From Roseiarcus sp963737365 (GTDB lineage Bacteria > Pseudomonadota > Alphaproteobacteria > Rhizobiales > Beijerinckiaceae), in contig CAVTSD010000007.1 of the NCBI GenBank assembly GCA_963737365.1, positions 1,116,001 to 1,180,000 of the forward strand: a stretch of DNA of 64,000 nt. Direction: 5' to 3'. Position numbers and translations under genes: made by a program. Shown in pieces: positions 10,493-19,328 of this stretch. A model generated the notes under the pieces. The model saw only the letters and a program-made list of their open reading frames with translations. It was not told the DNA's origin and searched no databases. Positions within the stretch are counted from its first letter, which is position 1. Each line of letters opens with the position of its first letter.

Positions 10493-11995
10493 CAGGCCGT
10501 TGAAAAAGTCTCTGGCCGGGGGAATTGTGATGTGATTTTGTCGTCTTGCGCTTAGGCGGAGGCGAGTGGATGCGAGGCGGGGACGAGCGGTCGGGGTCGC
10601 TGTTCAGTTACGTCGATCTTGAAGCGCGGGTCGGCAAGGACCATCCGCTGCGGGCCATCCGCGGGATTGTGAACGAGGCGCTTTCGACCCTTTCAGGCGC
10701 GTTCTCGGCGCTTTATTCGCGGAGCGGCCGTCCCTCGATCCCACCGGAGAAGCTCCTTCGGGCGATGCTGTTGCAGGCGTTCTATTCGATCCGCTCGGAA
10801 CGGCAGTTGATGGATCGGCTGGAGTTCGACCTGCTTTTTCGCTGGTTCGTCGGCCTCGGCGTTGACGATGCGGCGTGGGACCACTCGACGTTTTCCAAGA
10901 ACCGCGAGCGCCTTCTGGAGGGCGACATCGCAGCCAAGCTCTTGGGCGCGGTGCTTTCGCAGCCGCGTGTGAACCGACTGCTCAGCGCGGATCATTTCTC
11001 GGTCGACGGCACGCTGATCGAGGCGTGGGCTTCGATGAAGAGTTTTCGGCCGAAGGACGGCTCGGGCGATCCTCCGACGGCAGGCGGCAGGAGGAACCGC
11101 GAGGCGGATTTTCACGGCCAGAAGCGCTCGAACGCGACGCACGCTTCGACGACCGATCCGGACGCGCGTCTCTATCGCAAAGGGCCGGGCAAGGAGGCGA
11201 AGCTCTGCTTCATGGGCCACGCGCTGATGGAGAACCGCAACGGCCTCGTCGTCGACGCCTGCTTGACCGAGGCGAATGGCCACGCCGAGCGGATCGCGGC
11301 GCTGCACATGATCGAGCCGCGCGCCGATCGGCCGAGGCCGATCACGCTCGGCGCCGACAAAGCTTACGACGCCGAGGACTTCGTCAATGAACTGCGCTCG
11401 ATGAACGCGACGCCCCACGTGGCGCAGAATGCGAATGGCCGCTCGTCGGCGATCGACAGCCGCACAACGCGGCATGCAGGCTATGCAGTCAGCCAACGCA
11501 TCCGCAAACGGATCGAGGAAGCCTTCGGCTGGATGAAGACGATTGGCGGGCAGGAGAAGGCCAAGTTCCGCGGCCGCGATCGCGTCGGTTGGGCCTTTAC
11601 CTTCGCGGCCGCCGCCTACAATCTGTTGCGGTTGCAGAAGCTCTTGGAGGCCTGCGCGTGAAGAGCCCGGCGAACTGCCGACTGATCGGCCGCTGGCGGA
11701 TCGTCGAGGCCGACCTCTGGGATGGTGCTCACCTCGATCTCTGCGGCCCGGCGGCGCTGACGATCACCGCGCAAGGCGACGAAATCGCCTTCGGCGCTCT
11801 GGAGGCTGGCCTCGAGGTCGAATATGCTCGGGACTCGATTGGCTTTCGCTGGGCCGGTTGCGAGGAAGGCGACGAGGTCGAGGGCGAAGGGACCGCCGAA
11901 CTCCTCGACGATGGCACTCTCGAGATCGAGTTCGCATACCGAAACGGCGACGAAGCCGTCCTCAAAGCGAAACGGGATACTTCTTCAACAGCCTG
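10493..11995 (+). mobile_element. IS5-family insertion sequence with 4-bp CTAG target duplication
   Basis: The 1,503-bp element is flanked by CTAG at 10489-10492 and 11996-11999. The left end CAGGCCGTTGAAAAAGTC and the inverted right end CAGGCTGTTGAAGAAGTA form imperfect terminal inverted repeats. It encodes a transposase and a short accessory gene, both on the plus strand, opposite to the gene it interrupts. The perfect target duplication and in-frame repair of the target when it is removed indicate a recent insertion. Confidence 0.92.
10570..11661 (+). CDS. IS5-family (DDE) transposase
   Basis: This intact transposase of about 363 residues has a N-terminal domain with the segment DHPLRAIRGIVNEAL and a DUF772-type region (RLEFDLLFRWFVGLG). 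The DDE catalytic core shows HFSVDGTLIEAWAS, ITLGADKAYDAEDFV and RKRIEEAFGWMKT, giving the expected D, D and E residues. ATG 10570 is preferred over an upstream TTG (10546) because of the purine-rich GGCGGAGGCGAG stretch just before it. It overlaps the accessory gene by GTGA. Confidence 0.93.
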   Translation: MRGGDERSGSLFSYVDLEARVGKDHPLRAIRGIVNEALSTLSGAFSALYSRSGRPSIPPEKLLRAMLLQAFYSIRSERQLMDRLEFDLLFRWFVGLGVDDAAWDHSTFSKNRERLLEGDIAAKLLGAVLSQPRVNRLLSADHFSVDGTLIEAWASMKSFRPKDGSGDPPTAGGRRNREADFHGQKRSNATHASTTDPDARLYRKGPGKEAKLCFMGHALMENRNGLVVDACLTEANGHAERIAALHMIEPRADRPRPITLGADKAYDAEDFVNELRSMNATPHVAQNANGRSSAIDSRTTRHAGYAVSQRIRKRIEEAFGWMKTIGGQEKAKFRGRDRVGWAFTFAAAAYNLLRLQKLLEACA

Positions 11996-11999
11996 CTAG
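11658..11999 (+). CDS. IS accessory protein of unknown function
   Basis: This 113-residue acidic protein starts at GTG 11658, overlapping the transposase stop (GTGA). Its sequence (GRWRIVEADLWD at the start, many Asp/Glu, predicted beta-rich) resembles a short protein repeatedly found next to related transposases. The stop codon TAG is supplied by the duplicated target CTAG, outside the terminal repeat itself. Its role is unknown. Confidence 0.7.
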   Translation: MKSPANCRLIGRWRIVEADLWDGAHLDLCGPAALTITAQGDEIAFGALEAGLEVEYARDSIGFRWAGCEEGDEVEGEGTAELLDDGTLEIEFAYRNGDEAVLKAKRDTSSTAC

Positions 12000-13616
12000 A
12001 GCCCCGGTGCTCCTACAATACTGGGCTGCAAGGACAAACCAACACCCCACATAGTCGACATAGCCATACTTATCCGTCCGACCTGAGAATATAAAGTCCA
12101 TGTCATCAAGATGCCGGCTATCCTTTTTACCCTTGCCCGAATACGGTGGATTTCCGCAAACGAAAGTCTCTCCCCCCTCATTCTCGAAGTCGATCTGGAT
12201 CTGGTCGAGGGGGGTATGGAAGAGATCATCGGCGTGAAGTTTCACGCCCATTCCGGTTGGTGGGCAGACGGTCATCCAGTCGAGGCGTAGAGCGTTGCCG
12301 CAAGTGATCCAGTTCTCTGCGTCAAGTGGTAGGAACTCCGCCAACGCCTCCTTCTGGCCTCGATAGAGCACATCGCACTGATACTCAGCGATGATAAGCG
12401 CAAGCCGAGCGATCTCCGCGGGGAAGTCACGCAGCTCGATCCCCCGAAAGTTGGTGAGAGGGACATCGCTCTTGCGCCCGTCCTCCTTGCGCCGACTGTT
12501 GATCTCCGCCTCAATCTCTCGCATCGCCTTGTAGGCGATGACGAGGAAGTTGCCGGAGCCGCAGGCGGGGTCAAAGACCCTGACATGCGACATGCGCCTA
12601 CGCAGATTCAAAAGCATGCGAGCATTATCTCCCGCCGCTTCCAGTTGCGCTCGGAGGTCATCCAAAAACAGCGGGTTCAGAACCTTCAGGATGTTGGGCA
12701 CGCTAGTGTAGTGCATGCCTAGCGCGCCGCGCTCCTCATCCTCGGCGACCGCCTGGATCATCGACCCGAAAATGTCCGGGTTGATCTTGGTCCAGTCAAG
12801 CCGGCCGACGTGCAACAAATAGGACCGAGCGGCCCGACTGAAACGAGGCGCATCAAGGCTGCCCGAGAACAGCCCGCCATTCACGTAGGGGAAAACATCC
12901 GCCCATCGCGGCAGCTTCGCCGCAGCGCGGTCCGCACCTTTGGTGTTCATGGCACAGAACATCGCGCCGATCACCTCATGGGTGTTGGACGAGTCGCGCG
13001 CGCTCATCTGCTCTATCGTTGCGGTGAACAGTCCCGTGCCGTTGAAGATGTCTGTATCTTCGGCGAAAAAACAGAAGATCAACCGAGCCATGAAATGGTT
13101 CATGTCAGGGCGGCGCGCAGCCGTGCCCCAATCCGGATTCTCCTTCAGGAGCTCGACATAGAGACGGTTCAGCCGGCTAGTGGCACGGATGTCGAAGGCG
13201 TTCTCACTGATCTGCTGGACTGTCGAGATTCCCGCGAGCGGCAAGAAGAAGCCGAAATGGTCCGGGAACTCGGCATAGCGGCAAGCGACTGTCTCGCCGC
13301 CGCCAAGGTCCTCGGCTTCGAACCACTCTCCGTCCGTCGCCAGGATGAACTTCGCCTTAGCCCTCATCGTGGCCGGGCTCGCTTTCAGCGCGGCCAGGGT
13401 CTTCGTGACCTCGCCCGGCGCGGCGACCGTGATATGGATGTTGTTGGTCTGGAGGACGCCGCCTAGGTCCGACTTATTCGACTCTCCCTTCCTCAGCCGC
13501 TTGAGCGTTGTCTCCTTGTTCCCGAAGGCCTCGAGGAACGCGAAGGGAAACTCCACTCGGTCGAATGGTCGTTCGGCCAGCGCAGAGACGGCTTCCTCGA
13601 TTTCGACTGCGTTCAT
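11985..13616 (-). pseudogene. N-terminal part of MmeI-like DNA methyltransferase, interrupted by IS
   Basis: ATG 13616 (MNAVEIEEAVSALAERPFDR) matches the expected family start better than an upstream alternative at 13679. The piece holds an N-terminal domain, a helical spacer, SAM-binding motif I FDPACGSGNF and catalytic motif IV NPPY of gamma-class N6-adenine methyltransferases. It then runs into the IS after CRSTGAL and stops at 11985. The target-recognition and C-terminal domains are on the far side (9335-10488). I see no MmeI-type ExK nuclease motif in the N-terminus, so cleavage probably relied on the partner GIY-YIG protein. The truncated product should not be able to recognise DNA specifically. 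Confidence 0.88.
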
Positions 13617-13901
13617 ATCCGAACAGCGCCCCGGCGGCCTTTTGCGGATGAATAAACACGTTCGAGCAGCCCGCGCCATCCCGCGCTTAAGCTCCGATGG
13701 TAGACTACAAATTCGCGTCTATCCCAAACCTGTTCGCCACCCATCGCTCCACTTTCGAGGGCAGTGGCAAGTGTCCTATGTTCGTCTCAAAGGCTTTGAT
13801 GGACCTGGCGGCGATGACGTTCAGGTGGCCCGTTGCCGGGCTAAATCCCGCGGGTCGAAATCATTCGCCGTCCCGATTTAGGCGGTCCGACCTTTGAGGC
13901 G

Positions 13902-14126
13902 TCATTGCCTAATCCGAGGGCGTGCGACCAGTTTCGCAGCCTCGATCTCAAACGCATTCGCTATCCGCCCGAGCACGGTGATTGTCATCGACGCCTGGGC
14001 GCGCTCGATCTGCCCTATATAGCGAGCGCTCAAACCAACCCGATCGGCCAGGTCCTCCTGATTCCATCCACGGTCATGACGAAGCCGACGGACATTGATT
14101 GCCACGATCTCCTTGAGGTCGACCAT
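13902..14126 (-). CDS. XRE-family HTH regulator (controller protein)
   Basis: This 74-residue single helix-turn-helix protein carries the classic Cro/C1 pattern: NVRRLRHDRGWNQEDLADRV, then GLSARYIGQIERAQAS. ATG 14126 is preferred over GTG 14150 because the latter would place the operator-like repeats over the start codon. It lies upstream of the methyltransferase in the same direction, the position of controller (C) proteins that time restriction-modification expression. The intergenic stretch between it and the methyltransferase (13617-13901) holds no convincing gene. Confidence 0.85.
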   Translation of the reverse strand: MVDLKEIVAINVRRLRHDRGWNQEDLADRVGLSARYIGQIERAQASMTITVLGRIANAFEIEAAKLVARPRIRQ

Positions 14127-14174
14127 AGCGCAGGGGGGCGCTATAAGCACGATCCTTCCAGGAACGATCCTTCC
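14125..14174. promoter_or_regulatory. Operator-like repeats upstream of the XRE gene
   Basis: Two 11-bp direct repeats ACGATCCTTCC (14149-14159 and 14164-14174) are spaced 15 bp apart. Next to them is a 7-bp inverted repeat ATAGCGC/GCGCTAT (14125-14131/14138-14144) touching the XRE start codon. Repeated boxes in front of a small XRE gene suggest autoregulation. The region also serves the divergent gene at 14352. Confidence 0.45.
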
Positions 14175-14351
14175 TATTCGTCCGGAGAACAGCTACCGTC
14201 AGCTCAGAGTCGGTGAGCACGGAAAGGCAGCTATTACGAAGACACATAGCCAAGAATTTGGGACATGAGCCGTGGCTGCGGCTGACGCTGCGGGGATTTC
14301 CCGGCACCGAGCGCCTCCACTGACTTAAGTTGTAGCGGGGGAGAAAATGCC

Positions 14352-15647
14352 ATGGTCGACCACAACCGAATTTTCGCGGTCGCCTCGGACGAGGCCCTGG
14401 TCGATCTGATCGCCAGCGCCAAGGTACGCCTCGTTGTCATTGCCCCTGCCCTGCCGAAGCCCGTTGCCGCCGCGCTTTCTCGCCGGTTGGACGATCTCGG
14501 ACAGCTTAGCGTGACTGTGATTCTTGATGCTGACCCCGAGGTCTATCGTCTCGGTTTCGGCGATGAGCTGGCGTTGGATGCGATTCGCGCGGCCAGCGCC
14601 AAAAACTTGTTCAACCTTCGCGAGCAGCCCGGCATCCGGATCGGCGTCCTTATTTCCGACGCGACGACAATGGTCTATTCGCCGGTTTCGAAAAATATTG
14701 AGGCAGGCTCGATGACGATCGAGAAGCCAAATGCCATTGTCCTCACTGGTGGCGCAGGCGATCGCATCGCATCGGCGGCTGGTGCGAACACCAGCGAAAA
14801 TGCATTGAAACCCGAGGTTGGAAACACGGTCCTTTCGTCCGACAAGGTATCTGAGATTCAGTCCAACCTGAAAGCAAACCCCCCGAAGCCATTCGACATC
14901 ACGCGCAAGATGAACATCTTCACGTCGAGAGTGCAGTACGTCGAATTCTCCGTTTCAAACTATCAACTCACGACCCGGCAAATACCGTTGCCTCCGGAAC
15001 TCGTCGAGGTAGCCGATGACGACCTGAAAAATCGCATTACCAGCCGCATTGCGCCATTCGACGGCATCGGCAAACTCGAAATCAAACTCGATTTTGACAC
15101 AAAATCCGAGACGATCCAGGTCGATGACCTGTGGCTCAAGAAGCAGAGAAAGCTAATCGAGGACGAGTATACATTTCAGATCAACAATTTTGGTAGAGTG
15201 ATACTTTATAGTGATCGAGTTGCGTTCGACAAAGCCATCAGTCGGTTCGAGAGTGTCATCGAGAAATATCTGGCTGCTCTGCGCACGAGACTTGGCGAAA
15301 GGAGGGCAACTTTCGAGGCAAGGATTGTCGCTGAATTTGTTTCGAAATGGGAGCAGAACCCTCCACGGTATTTTTCGAGCTTGGGTATCGAGCCGACGCC
15401 CCAAAATATCAAGACCAAACTCGAGCGGATTGCCCAGAATATTTTCGAAAGCGGGATTTCTTTCGACGCACCTAAGGTAAAGGTCCTTTACAAAAATGTG
15501 GCCCCGGAGAACATTCAGGATCCGGCATTCCTTGAGGTTTTGAAGAATATCATGATTAGGCGGCGGGTACCCCCGGCGATCATTGCGTCGCTGTTCGAAT
15601 CGGGACAAGCAGCGCCGGAGACCGGCGCCTTCGTGGACCGGTTTTAA
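14352..15647 (+). CDS. Unknown protein, possible PLD-like N-terminal fold
   Basis: This intact 431-residue protein starts at ATG 14352. The N-terminal 150 residues alternate strands and helices (ASAKVRLVVIAPAL, SVTVILDADPEVYRLGFGD, IRIGVLISDATTMVYSP), reminiscent of a phospholipase-D-like half-domain, but no HxK catalytic motif is visible. The C-terminal part is charged and helical (residues about 170-420), with no membrane segment or signal peptide. It is divergent from the XRE-methyltransferase operon and shares its control region. That suggests a role in the same defence module or its regulation. Family membership is not certain. Confidence 0.6.
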   Translation: MVDHNRIFAVASDEALVDLIASAKVRLVVIAPALPKPVAAALSRRLDDLGQLSVTVILDADPEVYRLGFGDELALDAIRAASAKNLFNLREQPGIRIGVLISDATTMVYSPVSKNIEAGSMTIEKPNAIVLTGGAGDRIASAAGANTSENALKPEVGNTVLSSDKVSEIQSNLKANPPKPFDITRKMNIFTSRVQYVEFSVSNYQLTTRQIPLPPELVEVADDDLKNRITSRIAPFDGIGKLEIKLDFDTKSETIQVDDLWLKKQRKLIEDEYTFQINNFGRVILYSDRVAFDKAISRFESVIEKYLAALRTRLGERRATFEARIVAEFVSKWEQNPPRYFSSLGIEPTPQNIKTKLERIAQNIFESGISFDAPKVKVLYKNVAPENIQDPAFLEVLKNIMIRRRVPPAIIASLFESGQAAPETGAFVDRF

Positions 15648-15707
15648 ATCGGCTCGGCCGCTACGCGCTCCCTCGCGCTCGTCTCTGTCACCGCGACCGA
15701 CATCCGC

Positions 15708-15965
15708 TTGCGAGCCGAGCGCCGCGCCGGGCAGTTGCTGGCTGAGATGGCCGACAATGGTGAGAGAGACCGCGGATCCGGTGATCGAAGATCGGGGTTG
15801 CAGGATGCTACTCCGAAACTTTCCGACCTTGGCGTCACGAAAATCCAAAGTTCGCGCTGGCAGAAGATCGGCGCGCTGGACGATTTGGAATTCGAGAACC
15901 GGGTCAATACGGCGAAAAAGCACGCGGCCTCGTCCTCAAGTGCTACGGCCGCTGAACGAAGCTGA
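15708..15965 (+). pseudogene. Fragment of a phage/plasmid-type DNA-associated protein
   Basis: The frame reads MRAERRAGQLLAEM and then TLSDLGVTKIQSSRWQKI-like text (LSDLGVTKIQSSRWQKIGAL). This is a signature I associate with phage and island proteins whose N-terminus carries an ARRAAELR-type helix. Upstream codons in the same frame (15646-15707) read ALVSVTATDIRL and continue the family pattern, but no start codon or N-terminal domain is present. It looks like a C-terminal remnant immediately downstream of the 431-residue gene. Confidence 0.45.
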
Positions 15966-16020
15966 GAAGCAGGGACGTCGCGCAACGAGCTGCTGTGGAA
16001 GATGGCGGAATGTATTCGTA

Positions 16021-17623
16021 TCAGTATTCGTGTCGAGAACATGGATGCGTGGTAGGGCGAATACGTGATCGGTATCCCGCATAGCCAAGGCTCGCGAAGC
16101 CGAGCAGCATCATTACCCAAGTCGAAGGCTCGGGAACCGCGCCGCCAACGGCGAAGTCGAAGTCGAACCCGCCGGAGGCGTAAGCGACAAGCGTGTAGCC
16201 GAAGGTCAAATCTATATTGGGTCCGAGGTCCGAGCCTAGCCCGATGACGTCATCGTGGAAGAAACTCTCGGCGGTCGCGAGGCTTCGAAACGTGGTGTCG
16301 AGGATTTCGACGCCGTTGGCTTCGATGGTGAACTCCATCGAACTCGAAGCCCGCGCCGGCTGAAAAGCCGCTCAACTGACTATCGATCAGGCCGAGTAGC
16401 AGATCGCCGCCATAGCCGAAATCGAACGTAGAGGTTGCGCTATAAGTATGGTTCTCGTCGCTGCTCCCGGCGTAATTTGCCCCAAGAATCGCGGTCCCAA
16501 ACACCATGTCGCGCGGTCCCAACAGGGTGCCGGCGACATTATGCGCGCCATCGGTCAGCGTAGCGGAATAAGCCTTGTCGGGAAGGGCGGTCGAGAAGGC
16601 GTAAGCCGCCTGGTCGGAGTTGACGAAGGCATGCCCCGACGCCCCCTCCACAATCGCTCCAGTCGTCGCCGAAGGATAATCGTAACTTGGTGCTATTGCA
16701 GTGGCAGTCGTTGTCACGCCCGCAAAACTAGTTTTTGCGGTGGAGGAGGCCGAGACAGAGTCAGAGGAAAACTCCGAGAAGCCGGGCGCCTGGGCGGCCG
16801 ACAGCGCTCGAGCCTCCGCACCGTTTACGGTTTCGGCATTTGAAATCGCTTGTGCATTGGAGGGGTACAGATAATTATCGGTAGGGCCTTGTGTCGCGAC
16901 CGCTGTGGCAATCGCCTTACCGCCGCCTGCCGCCAACGCGTTGGCCGTCGCGGTGGCGCTGCCTCCGAAACCACCCTGGTCTATACCGCCCGCTCCCGCG
17001 CCCCCGGTCGCAGTCGCAGACGACAATGCATCGCCAGAGCCGCTGGCCATGCCCGTGCTGCTGGCATTGGCATCGCCGCCGTGCCCTCCAAATCCTTCTC
17101 CCATGGTGCCGGAACCGCCATTCGCCGAAGCTGAGACCGTAGCGTTCCCATTTCCCGAACTGCCGGTCGCGAGAGCCGTAGCCGCTCCCCCGCTTCCGCC
17201 ATTGCCGATCTGCGAGCCGGGGACGCCACTCTCGAGTCCGTTGTTTCCGCCAGTTCCGCCATTCGCTTCCGCGTCCGCGCCTGCCGAGCCGGAGAAGACG
17301 GCGGTCGCCGCAGTCGCTTTTGCAGAGCCGCCATTTCCGCCGTCCCCCGGACCGTCGGAGAAGGTCGCGCCATTTCCACCGTCGCCGCCAATTCCGCCAA
17401 CCGCCGTAGCTTCGTTCGATGGGCCAGGACTATTTGCAGTGGCGGTTGCGTCCCCTCCGGTGCCTCCCTCGCCGCCCGAATCGCCGGGATTGACGCCATT
17501 GGCTCCGTTTTCGCCGGGCGCGCCCTGAACGGTCACATCTTCCGCATGAACCCCGGCGGCGCTCGCCGTTATAAGGGCCAAGGACAGCCCGGCGGTCTGC
17601 AACAGTCGTGTCAAGAAGGACAT
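16021..17623 (-). pseudogene. Glycine-rich secreted protein with PEP-CTERM sorting signal, one frameshift
   Basis: It starts at 17623 with a signal peptide (LLQTAGLSLALITASAAGVHAED). A long Gly/Ala/Thr/Ser-rich region follows, with repeated GG.GG.GG and TATA patterns (residues about 30-290), then a less biased domain. Near 16330 the frame breaks, and the adjacent frame continues to a textbook C-terminus: VPEPSTWVMMLLGFASLGYAGYRSR, meaning a VPEP motif, one membrane helix and a basic tail. PEP-CTERM proteins are processed by an exosortase and are usually linked to extracellular matrix. No exosortase gene is in this window. If the frameshift is real, the product loses its anchor and sorting signal. 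It is unusual cargo for an integrated element. Confidence 0.8.
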
Positions 17624-17888
17624 TTAGCCCCCCACAAAAGCGCATTGGCCTTTGGCCGGCCCTAATGTGGTTTTTTCGCGTCTTTCCCTCCGCTCGTCAA
17701 CAACGCAATTTCGTGAATTGCCGTCTCGGCGCCAGCACGCCAAAAAGCGCGGCTAAAAGCGAGCCGTCGAAGTTTTCTTGCACCGAGCCTTTCGGGCCGC
17801 TTTTTTCCGTCAACTCCTGGTCGATCGTCAGAGGTCGCCTCGCGCTCTTGCTCGATGTGCGGCTGGCGGCTGAATTTCCCGAGCCGGA

Positions 17889-18275
17889 TCACGTAGCCGG
17901 CGAGATGGTGGCGACGTTGTTTTGTTGGTTGACGTTCAGGACGACGCCAGCCTTGCCATCAGTCCCCTCGATCGCGGCAACAGCTTTGATCTGAACTGTT
18001 CTGTTTGCCGCCAAGCCCTGGCCCGGATCATCTCGGATCTTGATCAACGTTGCCAAGTTGCGCGCCTCTTCGGCCTTACGCCGCCCGTCCATGATCTTGC
18101 GCCGAAGCGCGTTAAAGGGCGGGTGGTCAGCAAGATGGTTCCGAGCCTTCTTCATCGGATAGCCACAAGCGCGAGCCGCCTGCAGGAGCGTGAGCGGCCA
18201 GAACGCCACCACAGTCGCGCCAAGGATCACATTGTCATGATCGAGGCCATCAACCATCAGCCGGGCTATCGGCAT
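17889..18275 (-). CDS. Terminase-small-subunit-like protein
   Basis: This 128-residue protein has a helix-turn-helix-like segment AARACGYPMKKARNHLADHP followed by NALRRKIMDGRRKAEEA. That resembles the A...GY....A...L..P..... pattern of phage terminase small subunits (Terminase_2/Nu1 type). The C-terminus is a non-helical tail rich in N, Q and V. It is usually DNA-binding and chooses the packaging site. In phage satellites a TerS homologue redirects packaging, and this is the only packaging-type gene here. It lies on the minus strand, divergent from 18363 across a perfect palindrome. The assignment rests on pattern only. Confidence 0.45.
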   Translation of the reverse strand: MPIARLMVDGLDHDNVILGATVVAFWPLTLLQAARACGYPMKKARNHLADHPPFNALRRKIMDGRRKAEEARNLATLIKIRDDPGQGLAANRTVQIKAVAAIEGTDGKAGVVLNVNQQNNVATISPAT

Positions 18276-18308
18276 AAAACTGGTAGGCGCGCGGTGCTTT
18301 GGCCGATG

Positions 18309-18339
18309 CGGCCTATGACGACGATGTCGTCATAGGCCG
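18309..18339. promoter_or_regulatory. 31-bp perfect palindrome between divergent genes
   Basis: Arms CGGCCTATGACGAC (18309-18322) and GTCGTCATAGGCCG (18326-18339) pair perfectly around a 3-nt centre GAT. It lies 24 bp upstream of the ATG at 18363 and 34 bp upstream of the start at 18275. There is no T-run, so it looks like an operator for both divergent genes rather than a terminator. Confidence 0.65.
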
Positions 18340-18362
18340 GAAGCGGGCGCTACCAAGCCGCT

Positions 18363-19268
18363 ATGGCCGCCGGTGAGAATGCTCTAGTCGAGCACCCGCC
18401 GCAGCGGCAACCGCCTCCGCCGGGCAGCGACGACTACGAGCACGGCGAAAAGCTCACGGAAGATGCTGCGATGCGATCGCTGCCCCCCGAATGTCGAGCG
18501 CTCCTGCATGACTTTGTCGCGCCCGCCTCTTGCGCGGAGGCGGCGCGCGAGGCGAACCGCCGCGAAAAGGCCGACGAACAGGCCAAGGAAAAGACTTTTG
18601 CCGCGTTGCCTTATGTCCGGTACTGCCTCGGGCTCGAATACGACACCATGCCAGAGAAGATGGAATCGATTGTAAACGAGGCTCTCGCGCGCATACAGGC
18701 AATGAACGACGAACAGTACAGGCACCTGACCGACTGCTCTTTGCGCGTGCGGTGGGCTCGCTTGCCCATCGTACAGCACTGCTTGGGGCTGAAGCGAACC
18801 GCGTCGCAGAATTCCCAAGATCCATTTCAACCTCTCGATGACGAGATTCGTATCGAGCTAGCGGCCAGGGATCGCCTTCGGGCGATGGGAACGGATGAAT
18901 GGGCCAAGGTGAGCGCATGCGGGAAGCGCGTGGAAGCAGCCGACGGGCTCGTGGCTCTTGATCCAGTGGGCGAGATGGAGCGCATCAGCAGGAATCCCGC
19001 CGTGCAGGACGCATCAAAGCAGTATAGCGACTGCGTGATCGGACGAGCGGTTCAAATGGCGCAGGTGTCCGCGGAGCCGGCGGAGACCATCGCGCGGGCA
19101 GCGCTCGGTGGTTGCGCGCTCCTTCGCCAGCAGTATCTCGCCGTCGTGGCGCGAGAACTCGATACCGTTATGACGCCAGAACGAGCCGCAGAGGAAGAGA
19201 AAGAGACGACTGGCGCGCTCGTTGGCCAAATCATCGCCGCCCGCGCCGCTGCGGCCGGAGCACATTGA
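18363..19268 (+). CDS. Unknown hydrophilic helical protein
   Basis: This 301-residue protein starts at ATG 18363. It has a Pro-rich N-terminus (HPPQRQPPPPGSDD) and several helical blocks. Each block has a loosely repeated pattern with paired cysteines and charged residues (LPPECRALLHDFVAPASCAEA; YVRYCLGLEYD; LPIVQHCLGLKRT), suggesting internal duplication around a CLGL motif (near residues 90 and 140). There is no signal peptide or membrane segment. It is specific to the element and not recognised. It is divergent from the terminase-small-like gene. Confidence 0.65.
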   Translation: MAAGENALVEHPPQRQPPPPGSDDYEHGEKLTEDAAMRSLPPECRALLHDFVAPASCAEAAREANRREKADEQAKEKTFAALPYVRYCLGLEYDTMPEKMESIVNEALARIQAMNDEQYRHLTDCSLRVRWARLPIVQHCLGLKRTASQNSQDPFQPLDDEIRIELAARDRLRAMGTDEWAKVSACGKRVEAADGLVALDPVGEMERISRNPAVQDASKQYSDCVIGRAVQMAQVSAEPAETIARAALGGCALLRQQYLAVVARELDTVMTPERAAEEEKETTGALVGQIIAARAAAAGAH

Positions 19269-19328
19269 GCGACGCGGTGCGCAGAAGGGACCGTCTTAGA
19301 CGCAAACGGCTAATCGCATCAGCAAAGC

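Noticed and set aside
10693..11496. Minus-strand 267-codon frame inside the IS5 element
   Set aside because: It is the shadow of the transposase on the other strand; Arg/Ala-rich with no motif.
16905..17500. CRISPR-like regularity in the glycine-rich gene
   Set aside because: The repeats are codon-level GG patterns inside a coding frame, without constant repeat and spacer lengths.
16905..17528. Plus-strand Pro/Ala-rich frame of 207 codons
   Set aside because: It is the complement of the glycine-rich PEP-CTERM gene; Gly codons read as Pro on the opposite strand.
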